64,000 bases of DNA from Bacteroidota bacterium (GCA_947469885.1 CANIQT010000018.1:1-64000); one strand, 5' to 3'. Positions 35,819-45,207 are shown, counted from the first letter of the stretch. Numbers and translations: made by a program. Notes: generated by a model from the letters alone, not told the origin.

Positions 35819-36435
35819 AAAAATTAACCCTTGTTTTCTTTATTTTTGCTTCATTGGCTAGTATTTCTCAAACAGACTCCATTCCTTATTCACACGATTT
35901 TGAGTTCAAAGAAGGCATTTATTTTACTTTTTATCAGTTCAAACATAATCATCCAATTCCTGTTTCTTCTATTATTTCTGATTATCCCAAAAGTCAGCTC
36001 GACTTTTTAACTGAAGTCACCAGTCATAAAATCATTGAATTTAAAGATGATTTTGGCATCATTCAAAAGGCGGAAACTTCTTTATTATGGGGCTATTGCA
36101 GGAACCGTTCTGTCTATATTAATTTCAACAACGATTTTAATAAAGTAAATGTAATGGGCACTCTATTTTATTTTACTGCTAGTGTTACCTGCACCATTGG
36201 CGTGCCCGACCCAATGGGAGGCACCACCACTTACGATGAACTCCGACAATTTGTTTATGACACACCAAGTAATAAAGTGTTTGATTTTAATGTAAAGAAT
36301 ATGGAAATTATTTTGAAGAATGATGATGAACTTTACACCAAATTTATGGGTATGAAAAAACACGACAAGCCAGATGCTATTTTTATTTTACTTCGCAAAT
36401 ACAACGAAAAACACCCTTTCTATATTTTTAAATGA
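35815..36435 (+). CDS. Secreted hypothetical protein of the acylation operon
   Basis: 206 residues, signal peptide to about 19 (LVFFIFASLASISQT). Mature part has alternating strands, FEFKEGIYFTFYQF, a glycine-rich CTIGVPDPMGG loop and LRKYNEKHPFYIFK at the end. No family recognised. The four-base overlap with the SGNH-like gene implies that they are translated together and function together. Confidence 0.65.
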   Translation: MKKLTLVFFIFASLASISQTDSIPYSHDFEFKEGIYFTFYQFKHNHPIPVSSIISDYPKSQLDFLTEVTSHKIIEFKDDFGIIQKAETSLLWGYCRNRSVYINFNNDFNKVNVMGTLFYFTASVTCTIGVPDPMGGTTTYDELRQFVYDTPSNKVFDFNVKNMEIILKNDDELYTKFMGMKKHDKPDAIFILLRKYNEKHPFYIFK

Positions 36436-36524
36436 AATTTTGATTATCAACCTGAGCTTGTCGAAGGGTTAAATTATAAACTATAAATCTTGAATCTGGA
36501 TTCTTAAATCTTGATTCTGAAAAA
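36436..36524. repeat. CCTGAGCTTGTCGAAGGG repeat and heptamer run
   Basis: CCTGAGCTTGTCGAAGGGTT near 36450 is a dispersed repeat also seen at 61328. After it comes a heptamer-type run of AAATCTTGA variants. Confidence 0.55.
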
Positions 36525-38363
36525 TTATTTCTTAATATCTGTCCCTTTTGTATATTCTTTTTCTGTTATCGGCACACCATCTTTAAAATAATAGACCGCT
36601 CCAAAAGCCGTTTCTTTCTTTTCATAAAGCACCCCTTTGTTGCCTATTACCACAATTCTTCGGGTAACATTCATGTTGCTCTCTTTGGTTTTTTCTTCCG
36701 TCATCCCCACCGGATATTTTTTTGCCAAATCATTTTTAAAAGCCTGATCGTTTAGTATCATGGTTTCAATATCCGCCATCCGTGTTTTAGGATAATTTTC
36801 ATCCTTCACTTTTAATGCCTCTCTAAAATTAATACGAGCCAAGTCATAATTCTGTTCCGAAATAGCAGAATCTCCTCTGTTAATATACCCATTGTACTTA
36901 TCGTTAATCGCCTTAGCCACGGCTTCTTTCTCAAGTCTTATTTTTTCAGTCGAATCTGCTACTGCTTTGTCTCTTGCTTCCTGTGCCATTCTTGCGGCAT
37001 CTGCTATTGCTTTTTCTTTTGCCAAACGGTCGCGCTCAGCAGCGGCAGCATCCAGTCTTTCTTTTTCCAACTGTTGTTTTTCTGCCAACGCAGCATCAAC
37101 CTTTTCTTTCTCAAGTCGTGCTTTTTCTTTTGCTTCTGCCAATTCTGCTTCTTTTGCCAGCCTCACTTTTTCGGCAGCATCCGCTTTTTCTTTTGCAAGT
37201 CGGTCGCGCTCAGCTGCGGCAACATCCAATCTTTCTTTTTCCAATCGTTGTTTTTCAGCCAAGGCAGCATCCGCTTTTTCTTTCTCCAGTCTTGCTCTTG
37301 TAGCAGCATCAGCTAGTTCGGCTTCTTTTGCCAATCTCACTTTTTCGGCAGCATCCGCTTTTTCTTTTGCCAGCCTATCTCTTTCGGCAGCGGCCGCATC
37401 CAGTTTTTCTTTTTCCAATCGTTGTTTTTCTGCTAATGCAGCATCTGCCTTTTCTTTCTCCAGTCTTGCTTTGGTAGCAGCATCAGCCATTTCAGCTTCT
37501 TTTGCCAATCTCGCTTTTTCGGCAGCAATAGCAGCATCTGCTTTTTCTTTAGCTATTCTTTCCTTATCAGCAGCATCAGCGTTGGCTTTTAATTTTGCTA
37601 ATCGTTCTTTTTCGGCTGCATCAGCAGCTGCTTTTTCTTTTGCCAATCGTTCGGCATCTGCTGCCATAGCTACTATACGGTCTATGTCAGCAATTTTAGT
37701 GGTAGGATATGGCTCATTGGGCTTAAACTTTAGTGCGTCACTATAATTTGTTTTTGCGGCTTCATAATCTTTTAAGTTCAACGCTTTATCCGCTTTCGCA
37801 ATGGCATTATTGTATTTGGTTTCTACCGGAATATTATTCGTTCTGAAATCATCCGCCATTTTCTGCATCTTCAAAAACTCCGCATTCATATCTGCATTAG
37901 CTTCATCATCAGCTGCCACAACACCTTTATCAGAATTATACACGTAACTCATCAATGGTCGTTCAAAGGTTTCGTTTATTTTTGAAGTAAGGTCAGCATC
38001 TTCGGGTAGTTTAAAAATCTCAATTTCAGGGTTCGAAGTACCCTTAAATTTTTTTGCATCTTCTTCCGAAAAACCCATGGTCGAGTACATCACTTTTGGT
38101 TTCATATAGCCCGCCTTTTCTACATATATACTGTATTCCTCATTGGCTTTGAGGCTAAACGAAAACCCGCCACCCGAACTGGTAGTTGTTTCCTTTTTTG
38201 CTCCTGTTTCGTCAGTCACCAAGCTCACCAAAGCACCTCCCACGCCCTTTCCGTTTTCTTTTACAACTCCTTCAATTTTTAAGCTGAACTGCGCAAACAC
38301 CCTGCTACTGCTAACGACTAACAGCATCAACACACAAAAACCAAACAATTTATTTTTAATCAT
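36525..38363 (-). CDS. Secreted long-coiled-coil protein with N-terminal beta domain
   Basis: 612 residues from the ATG at 38363, where the signal peptide (LFGFCVLMLLVVSSSRVFA) begins; an earlier ATG adds five residues. A carboxypeptidase-regulatory/CnaB-like beta domain (FSLKIEGVVKENGKGVGG) is followed by a helical region. A charged Ala/Glu/Lys/Arg helix of about 260 residues comes next, with a ~58-residue repeat (RLAKEKADAAEKVRLAKEAEL, LEKERLDAAAAERD). The unit DKALNLKDYEAAKTNYSDALKFKPN before the helix and the related DSAISEQNYDLARINFREALKVK after it are TPR-like. A periplasmic spacer or scaffold is likely. Confidence 0.8.
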   Translation of the reverse strand: MIKNKLFGFCVLMLLVVSSSRVFAQFSLKIEGVVKENGKGVGGALVSLVTDETGAKKETTTSSGGGFSFSLKANEEYSIYVEKAGYMKPKVMYSTMGFSEEDAKKFKGTSNPEIEIFKLPEDADLTSKINETFERPLMSYVYNSDKGVVAADDEANADMNAEFLKMQKMADDFRTNNIPVETKYNNAIAKADKALNLKDYEAAKTNYSDALKFKPNEPYPTTKIADIDRIVAMAADAERLAKEKAAADAAEKERLAKLKANADAADKERIAKEKADAAIAAEKARLAKEAEMADAATKARLEKEKADAALAEKQRLEKEKLDAAAAERDRLAKEKADAAEKVRLAKEAELADAATRARLEKEKADAALAEKQRLEKERLDVAAAERDRLAKEKADAAEKVRLAKEAELAEAKEKARLEKEKVDAALAEKQQLEKERLDAAAAERDRLAKEKAIADAARMAQEARDKAVADSTEKIRLEKEAVAKAINDKYNGYINRGDSAISEQNYDLARINFREALKVKDENYPKTRMADIETMILNDQAFKNDLAKKYPVGMTEEKTKESNMNVTRRIVVIGNKGVLYEKKETAFGAVYYFKDGVPITEKEYTKGTDIKK

Positions 38364-38436
38364 ATCTAAACAAGCCAAAAGTTTGTTTTAAAAACGCCCT
38401 TCAAGCAATTTTTGTACCTATTATTATAAAAGCCGA

Positions 38437-38444
38437 CAAAAGTA
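38437..38444 (-). promoter_or_regulatory. -7 box of the coiled-coil gene
   Basis: TACTTTTG on the minus strand, about 74 bp before the chosen start. Confidence 0.45.
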
Positions 38445-38574
38445 ATAAAAATAATTTCAGATTTGGGATTTCAAATTCCTGATATCAAAATACAAAGATT
38501 AAAGGGGGCAGCATGGAAACACTCGTGTGGGTGGGGGAAAAATTAAATTCTTTCCTTTATCCTGCTTCTACTAA

Positions 38575-38991
38575 TTAAAGAAATTTTTTCAGCCACTTTC
38601 TTGCTTCTTTCACTTTGGTAAACATCCTTGTCTCCCGTTCTGGCTTTTCATTATGCATATAAAAATTGGTGATAAGTTTCATCGCTGTTGAGTCAACAAT
38701 GAATGCTTCTGCGCTTGTATAAGGACAAGAATCTTTTTTTGCCCAAAAATCACGATTCTCTTTAGGTGGTAAAGCAAATTCATCGAATTTCGATAGCATT
38801 GGCACTTTTTTATAATTAACCATTTTGCCAATTACTTCTACTAATGCTTTTGATCTTTCAACGGTTTCTTCAACCTCATTTGTTATTCTAAGATACAATA
38901 TGCCATCGTCACCATACGAAATAATATAGGGAGCTACCGTTTCAGTAGATAACACTTTTACAGTGTCAGGTATCATATAACTTTCACTCAT
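38575..38991 (-). CDS. STAS/SpoIIAA-like hypothetical protein
   Basis: 138 residues, cytosolic. Alternating strands and helices (GILYLRITNEVEETVERSKALVEVIGKM, then VDSTAMKLITNFYMHNEKPERETRMF and EARKWLKKFL) match the Bacteroidota family of STAS-like proteins. No phosphorylatable Ser is certain. Stands alone. Confidence 0.6.
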   Translation of the reverse strand: MSESYMIPDTVKVLSTETVAPYIISYGDDGILYLRITNEVEETVERSKALVEVIGKMVNYKKVPMLSKFDEFALPPKENRDFWAKKDSCPYTSAEAFIVDSTAMKLITNFYMHNEKPERETRMFTKVKEARKWLKKFL

Positions 38992-39302
38992 CTTATTTTT
39001 CTAGTCTTTATTGGTTGTTAAAGCATCAAGGCTAATTGCAGTAATATTGCGACCACTATCCCCTTTAGGCGCTAAGCTGAAGCTATGCTAATAAAGCAGT
39101 GCTTGGATTTTACTTAACTTATAAGCTGAGCTTATTTCTATTTTCCTTTTTAGTGTAAATAAAACTTACCTCATTATATTCAAACTAAACCCCAGCACAA
39201 AAATACAATACTTCAATTTTGTTCGGACAGTGGAAACATTAGTAATGCAAATCTAAAAATAATTTTTATTTTACTGCTATCCATTTTGTACGAACTTTCT
39301 TT
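38992..39302. repeat. Intergenic with a degenerate MITE-like copy
   Basis: CCCTTTAGGCGCTAAGCTGAAGC at 39060 resembles the left end of the MITE-like elements at 44.6-47.2 kb; an AAGCTGAGCTT palindrome follows. No gene seen. Confidence 0.4.
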
Positions 39303-40466
39303 TTAATAATAAATCGCTTTCACTCGTTCACGTAGGTTATACGCAGAACTCATCACTTCGCCATAAGCACCTGCAGTACGCAAAGCAATAATATCACCAC
39401 GGAATGTTTCAGGTAATTGTACTGCTTTTCCAAAACAATCGGCACTTTCGCAAATAGGACCTACCACATCATATTTGAGGGTTTCGGATTTCGGATTGTA
39501 GATTTCGGACTGTGAAAGATTTTCGATTTTGTGATATGCCTGATATAAAGCGGGTCGCAATAGTTCTGTCATTCCGGCATCTAATATAGCGAAGTTGGTA
39601 TTCACTCCTATTTTAATGTACAGAACTTTTGAGATTAAAGTTCCGCATTGAGCTACAATGGCTCTGCCCAATTCGAAGTGTACTTTCTGATGAGGGCGCA
39701 CTTCTAAAAAATCATTAAACAATTTAAAGTAGGAAACAAAATCAGGAAATCGATTTTTGTCAGGTTCGTGATAATCAACTCCCAAACCACCGCCAACATT
39801 AATGTTTTCAATTCTTATTTTATGATGTTCGAAAATTGTTTGAATTTCGTTTACCCGCAAACATAAATTACGGAATGTACTTAAATCAGTTATTTGCGAA
39901 CCAATATGAAAATGCAATCCGATAAGTTGCAGGTTTTTTAATGTTTTAAGTGCTTTAATAACAGCATCTAATTCCCATAAATTAATTCCAAATTTATTTT
40001 CTTCTAGCCCTGTAGTGATGTATTTATGTGTGTTTGCGTTTACATTTGGATTTATGCGCAATGCTATGTTTGCGGTTTTGTGTTTTGCAAGAGCCAATTG
40101 ATTAATTACTTCGAGTTCCTGCAAACTTTCACAATTGAAACAAAATATATCTTTTTCAAGTGCATAATTTATTTCATCATCAGCTTTGCCAACACCTGCA
40201 AATACAATATCTTCGGCATTAAAATTACACTCAATTGCTTTTTTTACTTCATTGCCGCTTACACAATCGGCACCAATTCCATACGACTTAATAATATTTA
40301 ATAGTTTATTATTCGCATTTGCTTTTAACGCATAATGCACAATAAAATTATATTTAGCACTTTCGGTTTTTACTAATTGCAGTGTTTGTTTCAGCACTTC
40401 CAAATCGTAATAATAAAAAGGTGTTGGAATAGTTTTAAATTTATTTATTGTTTCTTTGCTGAACAT
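39303..40466 (-). CDS. lysA: Diaminopimelate decarboxylase
   Basis: 387 residues, class III fold (alanine-racemase type barrel). PLP lysine is K48 in YALKANANNK; HFHIGSQI, NVGGGLGVDY and the substrate-binding CESADCFGK are all present. It makes lysine from meso-diaminopimelate. Upstream in the same operon is aspartate kinase (6-bp gap), the first enzyme of the pathway. Near residues 316-328 a heptamer-type repeat (AATCCGA units, DNA 39479-39518) adds about 12 residues in frame, just before the CESADCFG active-site loop. Confidence 0.95.
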   Translation of the reverse strand: MFSKETINKFKTIPTPFYYYDLEVLKQTLQLVKTESAKYNFIVHYALKANANNKLLNIIKSYGIGADCVSGNEVKKAIECNFNAEDIVFAGVGKADDEINYALEKDIFCFNCESLQELEVINQLALAKHKTANIALRINPNVNANTHKYITTGLEENKFGINLWELDAVIKALKTLKNLQLIGLHFHIGSQITDLSTFRNLCLRVNEIQTIFEHHKIRIENINVGGGLGVDYHEPDKNRFPDFVSYFKLFNDFLEVRPHQKVHFELGRAIVAQCGTLISKVLYIKIGVNTNFAILDAGMTELLRPALYQAYHKIENLSQSEIYNPKSETLKYDVVGPICESADCFGKAVQLPETFRGDIIALRTAGAYGEVMSSAYNLRERVKAIYY

Positions 40467-40472
40467 ATTATT

Positions 40473-41783
40473 TTAAAATAACCCTTTATTTAATGCCATA
40501 AGCGCATCTTTTTTTAATTTAGTATCTACCAATACTGACACATTATTCTCGCTTCCTCCATAGGAAATCATACGAATAGGAATGTTTTTTAATGCTTCGA
40601 AAATACGCATTGCATAGCCCTGTTTTTCAGCTGAAAAGCTACCAACAATACATACTATTGTTAAATCAATATCTATTTCAACAGTGCAAAATTCTTTTAA
40701 TTCTTTTATTATTGCATCAATGTTTTTGGTATTATCTATCGTTAATGAAACCGCCACTTCCGAAGTAGTAATCATATCTATCGGGGTTTTATAACGTTCA
40801 AATATTTCGAATACAGCGCGTAAAAAACCATACGCTAAAAGCATTCTTCCCGATTTAATATTTATTGCCGTTATCCCGTCTTTGGCTGCCACAGCTTTAA
40901 TACTGTCTCCAGTAGATTTTGAACTTATAAGAGTTCCCTTCGCATTTGGCTGCATGGTATTAAGCAGGCGTACCGAAATATTGCTCATCCTTGCGGGATG
41001 TATACAGGTAGGATGTAATATTTTTGCCCCGAAATACGCCAGCTCGGCTGCTTCATCAAACGATAACTCTGCTATAGGATGCGTATTATCTACTATTCGG
41101 GGATCGTTATTATGCATTCCGTCAATGTCAGTCCATATTTCTATTTCCTCCGCTTTTATTGCAGCACCAATAATAGTAGCAGTATAATCACTGCCACCGC
41201 GTTTTAAATTATCAATTTCGCCAAACGCATCTCTGCAAATATATCCTTGTGTGATAAATAATTTACTGTCGGAATGCTTAGTCAATTCAGCAGTTATGTT
41301 GGTTTCAATATATTTCATATCCGGCTCTTCATTTTCATCAATACGCATAAAATTAAGTGAAGGCAGTAATACCGAATCAATATTTATTTCTTCGAGATAG
41401 TAATGAAACAAAGCAGTGGAGATTAGTTCGCCCTGTGCAAGAATAGCCCGCTCTTCATTTATTGTAAACAAATCCAAAGTAAACAAGCGCATATAATCAA
41501 AGTGTGATGTAAGCAACTCGTCACCCCTGTTTATGGCTTTTGTAGTTTTATACAATTGATTTATTACCGCTTTGTATTTTATTTCTAACTGAGCAAGCAG
41601 TAGCGTTGCTTTGTCGTTCTGTTTGGCATACAATGCTGCAGCTATTTCTGCCAAATCATTGGTAGTACCGCTCATTGCCGACAATACCACTATTTTAGGT
41701 TGGTTGTTATTTATTAATGGAACAAGTGCCTTCATTCGTTCGGCAGTACCAACCGATGTTCCACCAAACTTTAAAACCTTCAT
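40473..41783 (-). CDS. lysC: Aspartate kinase
   Basis: 436 residues, monofunctional. Begins KVLKFGGTSVGTAERM with the KFGGTS phosphate loop, has KRGGSDYTATIIG and the WTDIDGMHNNDPR catalytic block, then two ACT domains from about 295 (key: TSEVAVSLTID, SYGGSENNVSVLV) for feedback control. It commits aspartate to lysine, threonine and diaminopimelate. Operon with lysA. Confidence 0.95.
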   Translation of the reverse strand: MKVLKFGGTSVGTAERMKALVPLINNNQPKIVVLSAMSGTTNDLAEIAAALYAKQNDKATLLLAQLEIKYKAVINQLYKTTKAINRGDELLTSHFDYMRLFTLDLFTINEERAILAQGELISTALFHYYLEEINIDSVLLPSLNFMRIDENEEPDMKYIETNITAELTKHSDSKLFITQGYICRDAFGEIDNLKRGGSDYTATIIGAAIKAEEIEIWTDIDGMHNNDPRIVDNTHPIAELSFDEAAELAYFGAKILHPTCIHPARMSNISVRLLNTMQPNAKGTLISSKSTGDSIKAVAAKDGITAINIKSGRMLLAYGFLRAVFEIFERYKTPIDMITTSEVAVSLTIDNTKNIDAIIKELKEFCTVEIDIDLTIVCIVGSFSAEKQGYAMRIFEALKNIPIRMISYGGSENNVSVLVDTKLKKDALMALNKGLF

Positions 41784-41843
41784 TTTTGTTTAATTATGTT
41801 TATTTTCAATGAAAAAATAAAATCATTTATTATTGATAGTGTG

Positions 41844-41851
41844 CAAAGATA
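41844..41851 (-). promoter_or_regulatory. -7 box of the aspartate kinase-lysA operon
   Basis: TATCTTTG on the minus strand, 61 bp upstream of the start; no attenuator or riboswitch seen in the leader. Confidence 0.5.
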
Positions 41852-42163
41852 GCTAAATGAATTTTGTGTTTTTTGAAACTCTGATTAAGGGTAAGTATAA
41901 AAGTAAAAGTTTTTGAAAATTAATCCTACGTTTAGTGCAACAAAAGTACTTATAGTTGCGACCAAGAATTCTAAAAAAGTAAAGGGGAATATTTCTACCG
42001 ATTGTAAGTTAATAAACTAAATTTTTGTGCCACAACCATAATTCCCTGCTGGGCGCGGGTTGCTGACTCCTACCTTTTTAGTGCCTTGCATCCCACTTAT
42101 TCTTTTAGCTGGAAGCTACATCATCATACACACAAGTGATGACACTCGAGCGGGAGGGGGGAG
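41852..42163. other. Intergenic region with a CATCA/TGATG hairpin
   Basis: No gene. A CATCA...TGATG inverted repeat lies at 42119-42140, followed by a G-rich CGGGAGGGGGGAG tract. It could terminate DUF983 transcription or be another dispersed element. Confidence 0.35.
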
Positions 42164-42556
42164 TTAAGTTATTTTGTTGTTGTATTCAGCATCATATTTT
42201 ACAAAAATGTTAATCCAGATTGCTCTGGAATTTCTGAAAACAACTGGAAAAATAATTAATATAACTGAAATTATGCTGATTATATTAGGTGCAATTTCCC
42301 AGCCGGCAAAGGAATATACAATCAGATGAACAATAACTGCTACCAAAGTTGTTGTTGCATGACTTACCATCATTGCTCCCCAATAAAAGCCCGATTCTCT
42401 TACAAAATCTTCCCCGCAAACTGGGCATTTGTCTGGCATTTTGTCAAACATTTTTAGATTATAAGGGTTGCTGGTAAGAAATAAATTTGCCCGATGACAA
42501 CGTGGACATTTTAATTTTATGATACTGTAGAGTTTAGTTTCCTGAAATTTTGTCAT
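42164..42556 (-). CDS. DUF983 zinc-ribbon membrane protein (intact)
   Basis: 130 residues. N-terminal C4 zinc ribbon (KCPRCH and KCPVCG), then ESGFYWGAMMVSHATT and two membrane helices, ending FRNSRAIWINIFVKYD. The decayed paralogue at 9727 lacks two of these cysteines. Function unknown; DUF983 proteins often accompany cytochrome oxidase genes, which are not present here. Confidence 0.88.
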   Translation of the reverse strand: MTKFQETKLYSIIKLKCPRCHRANLFLTSNPYNLKMFDKMPDKCPVCGEDFVRESGFYWGAMMVSHATTTLVAVIVHLIVYSFAGWEIAPNIISIISVILIIFPVVFRNSRAIWINIFVKYDAEYNNKIT

Positions 42557-42591
42557 TCGATAATTTATTTGCTTTATCTATATCTTAAAAA

Positions 42592-42599
42592 CAAAAGTA
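42592..42599 (-). promoter_or_regulatory. -7 box of the DUF983 gene
   Basis: TACTTTTG on the minus strand, 36 bp before the start. Confidence 0.5.
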
Positions 42600-42752
42600 C
42601 TTCTTATAACAAAGCTCTTGCAATAATTCGCGCGAGCGGACTAGTAAAATTTTAACATTAAATTTTGTATGTCTCCGTTTAAGTAACAGAGCGTATTTGT
42701 TTTTTTAACATGCAAAACCAATTCCTTTGATAATTAGATGTAAAGGGAGTTG

Positions 42753-44063
42753 TTAATTGTTTGCCAACGATTTTTTGAAAACCTCCAATGCTCTTTTTCG
42801 TGCAAAATCATGTTCAACAATTGGAGTCAAATAATCTGGAGTATAATTTTTAATCCATTTTTTTATATAAAGCCTATCGGGATCAAATCTTTTTGTCTGT
42901 TCAGTTGGATTAAAAATTCGGAAATAAGGTGCGGCATCGCAACCACAACCTGCTGCCCATTGCCAGTTGCCGTTGTTCGATGAAAGTTCATAGTCTAAAA
43001 GTTTTTGGGCAAAATAGGCTTCGCCCCATCGCCAGTCAATCAACAAATGTTTTGTTAGAAAACTTGCAACAATCATTCGAACACGGTTGTGCATAAACCC
43101 CGTTTCGTTCAACTCCCTCATACCTGCATCTACAATGGGATAACCTGTTTCACCTTTGCACCATTTTATAAATTCAGTTTCATTATTTCTCCATTCTATA
43201 TTTTCGTATTTCTTTTTAAAACATCTATTTACCACCTGAGGGAATTTATAAAGTATCATCATAAAAAAATCTCTCCAAATTAATTCATTCAACCATTGTT
43301 CGTTTATTTCAAGAGCCAATGCAGTGAGTTCTCTGACACTTACTGTTCCAAAACGAAGGTGAATGCTCAGTTTGCTTGTTCCATTTACAGCCGGAAGATT
43401 ACGGGTAAGATGGTAATTGCTAATTATTTTTTTATTGATTTCTGAAGGAGGAATTTCACATACGGATTTCACAAATCCTAAATCGAAGAGTGAAAGAAAA
43501 TGAAAAGGCTTTGTTTTAAATAAATTAGCGAGTAATTTATTTGATGGAAAAGATATAACCGGTTGGGTAGTTAATTTTTGTTTCCAGATTTTTGAATAAG
43601 GAGTGAATATAGTGTATGGTGTTCCATCTGATTTCATCACTTCATCCTTTTCAAAAATTACTTGGTCTTTAAACGAATGAAAAGAAATATTTTTTGTTCG
43701 AAACCATTCTTTTATCTTTAAATCTCTTTCAATAGCATAAGGTTCGTAATCGTGATTGGTAAAAACCTCTTTTATCAAAAACGATTCGCAAATGGTTTTA
43801 AAAGCATTCAAAGGTTCATCATGTATTATTAATAACGATGAATTTTGATTTTGTAATTCAACGGTTAGGTTGTTTAATGACTGTTGAATGAAAGAAACCC
43901 GCTTGTCTTTTTTATCAGGCAGCTCATCTAAAATATTTTTATCGAAAATAAATACAGGCAAAACAGCATTCGAATTTTTCAATGCTTCATAAAGCCCATG
44001 ATTGTCGTGCAAACGCAAATCTCTGCGAAACCAAAAAACGGTAACTGTTTCTAAATCGTTCAT
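42753..44063 (-). CDS. phrB: Deoxyribodipyrimidine photolyase, class I
   Basis: 436 residues. The N-terminal antenna domain starts TVFWFRRDLRLHDNHGLYEAL. The FAD domain has the WRDFFMMIL and NRVRMIVASFLTKHLLIDWRWGE segments (key: HNRVRM, DWRWGE) and NNGNWQWAAGCGCDAAPYFRIFNP (key: WAAGCG, YFRIFNP). It repairs UV-induced cyclobutane dimers with blue light. The SRPBCC gene upstream is 11 bases away in the same direction. Confidence 0.93.
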   Translation of the reverse strand: MNDLETVTVFWFRRDLRLHDNHGLYEALKNSNAVLPVFIFDKNILDELPDKKDKRVSFIQQSLNNLTVELQNQNSSLLIIHDEPLNAFKTICESFLIKEVFTNHDYEPYAIERDLKIKEWFRTKNISFHSFKDQVIFEKDEVMKSDGTPYTIFTPYSKIWKQKLTTQPVISFPSNKLLANLFKTKPFHFLSLFDLGFVKSVCEIPPSEINKKIISNYHLTRNLPAVNGTSKLSIHLRFGTVSVRELTALALEINEQWLNELIWRDFFMMILYKFPQVVNRCFKKKYENIEWRNNETEFIKWCKGETGYPIVDAGMRELNETGFMHNRVRMIVASFLTKHLLIDWRWGEAYFAQKLLDYELSSNNGNWQWAAGCGCDAAPYFRIFNPTEQTKRFDPDRLYIKKWIKNYTPDYLTPIVEHDFARKRALEVFKKSLANN

Positions 44064-44074
44064 AACAATTTATT

Positions 44075-44545
44075 TTATGGTTTATATTTTCCAAATCGCT
44101 TTTCCAGAGCAATTGTTCTGTAGTCAAAAATTTGTTGCAATTGTTTTTTTATTAATAAAGAATTAGCAAGAGCACCCAATATACCCATCGGTGGTTGATA
44201 GGTTACAATATCTGTCATCAATACACCGTCTTCTATTGGTTCAATTTTGTGTTCATGGTGCCACATGGAGTATGGACCAATTCTTTGTTCATCAATAAAA
44301 TATTCGTTGTCTTTTACTTGCGTTATTTCTGTCACCCAATTTAGTTTTATCCCAAGCAAAGGGCTAACCTTGTAAGTAATAATCATACCCGGATACATTT
44401 TTTCGGAACCCGAATTGCTAGTAACAATAAAGCCCATGTGCTCAGGTGTTATTTCTTTTAAATTAGAAGGTGATGAAATAAAGTTCCAAATTTGGGTGCT
44501 GGTAACAGGTAATTTTTGTGTTTTTATTAATTGATAAAAAGCCAT
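44075..44545 (-). CDS. SRPBCC-family protein
   Basis: 156 residues from the ATG at 44545; an ATG 14 codons earlier has no fold support. Helix-grip START-like fold: IWNFISSPSNLKEITPEHMGF, YPGMIITYKVSP, WVTEITQVKDNEYFIDEQRIGPYSMWHHEHKI (key: GPYSMWHHEH). Such proteins beside photolyases in Bacteroidota belong to light-stress clusters; ligand unknown. Confidence 0.85.
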   Translation of the reverse strand: MAFYQLIKTQKLPVTSTQIWNFISSPSNLKEITPEHMGFIVTSNSGSEKMYPGMIITYKVSPLLGIKLNWVTEITQVKDNEYFIDEQRIGPYSMWHHEHKIEPIEDGVLMTDIVTYQPPMGILGALANSLLIKKQLQQIFDYRTIALEKRFGKYKP

Positions 44546-44575
44546 AATTGTTTCTTTAATTTTTAAAGTAAAATG

Positions 44576-44750
44576 CCCCTTACGCAATAAGCTAAAGCAC
44601 TGAATAGTGCCACAGGGCTTAGTGTTTATTTATTGTTTTGTAAGTTACGCTTACCTGTTTTCGCTTTTATGTTGGTAAGCTAATCTTACCTAATTAACCA
44701 CACACTAAGCTCTCTTCATTTACCTGCCCGTCAGCTTAGCGAGTAGGGGG
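44576..44750. mobile_element. MITE-like element, copy A
   Basis: 175 bp with imperfect terminal inverted repeats: CCCCTTACGCAATAAGCTAA against the reverse complement of its end, CCCCCTACTCGCTAAGCTGA. Internal GTAAG..CTTAC palindromes follow GTTTTGT. Copies B and C align over most of the length. No transposase inside, so it would be mobilised in trans. Confidence 0.7.
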
Positions 44751-45059
44751 TTTAGCAGTTGATTTATATTGCAACTTCCATTTATTATATTCTATTTCTT
44801 TCTCTTCCTTCGACAATTTTTGATAATTATCGGAAAATTCCTTATAAGCTTTTCCCGCTGCTTCTTCACCTTCTGCTGTGAAGGGAAAAGAACCCAGAAA
44901 AATATATTTATAATCCTTTTGAAACTGCACTTTCCAGGTTGGTCTTTTTCCGTATGCGAGATGAAATACAACACCCTGAAAATTCGATTGAATTTTTATG
45001 CCCTTTTCATGGCACTTATGATAAAATTCAAGATAATTTACATTGGATGGGACTTTCAT
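44736..45059 (-). CDS. AP2-like domain hypothetical protein; 3' end supplied by MITE
   Basis: 107 residues. The segment WKVQFQKDYKYIFLGSFPF then EEAAGKAYKEFS resembles an AP2/ERF-type DNA-binding domain (three strands plus a helix containing LG.F and AA.AY), seen in homing endonuclease-related and phage genes. The last codons and the TAA stop (44736-44738) lie inside MITE copy A, so the element replaced the natural end. Confidence 0.5.
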   Translation of the reverse strand: MKVPSNVNYLEFYHKCHEKGIKIQSNFQGVVFHLAYGKRPTWKVQFQKDYKYIFLGSFPFTAEGEEAAGKAYKEFSDNYQKLSKEEKEIEYNKWKLQYKSTAKPPTR

Positions 45060-45068
45060 ATTTTGTAA

Positions 45069-45207
45069 CTAGTTAACATTTTCCTCCACTTCCTCCACCT
45101 CAAACGCCTGATGTAACAATGCTTTTAGCAATTGTTCTGTTGCTTGCTGGTTAGCTATTATATGTTCTCTTAATTTCTTGGTTTTGCTTAATTGTTTTAC
45201 TGTTTCA
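45069..45207 (-). pseudogene. HsdS C-terminal remnant 1
   Basis: Minus-strand reading: LETVKQLSKTKKLREHIIAN, then QQATEQLLKALLHQAFEVEE, stop. The coiled helix and LLHQAF ending are those of type I restriction specificity subunits. No start; it abuts the zeta-kinase stop. Nearly the same as remnant 2. Confidence 0.6.

Noticed and set aside
36892..37746. Long plus-strand Ser/Ala-rich frame (284 codons)
   Set aside because: It is the antisense of the coiled-coil gene; the repetitive minus-strand codons create it.
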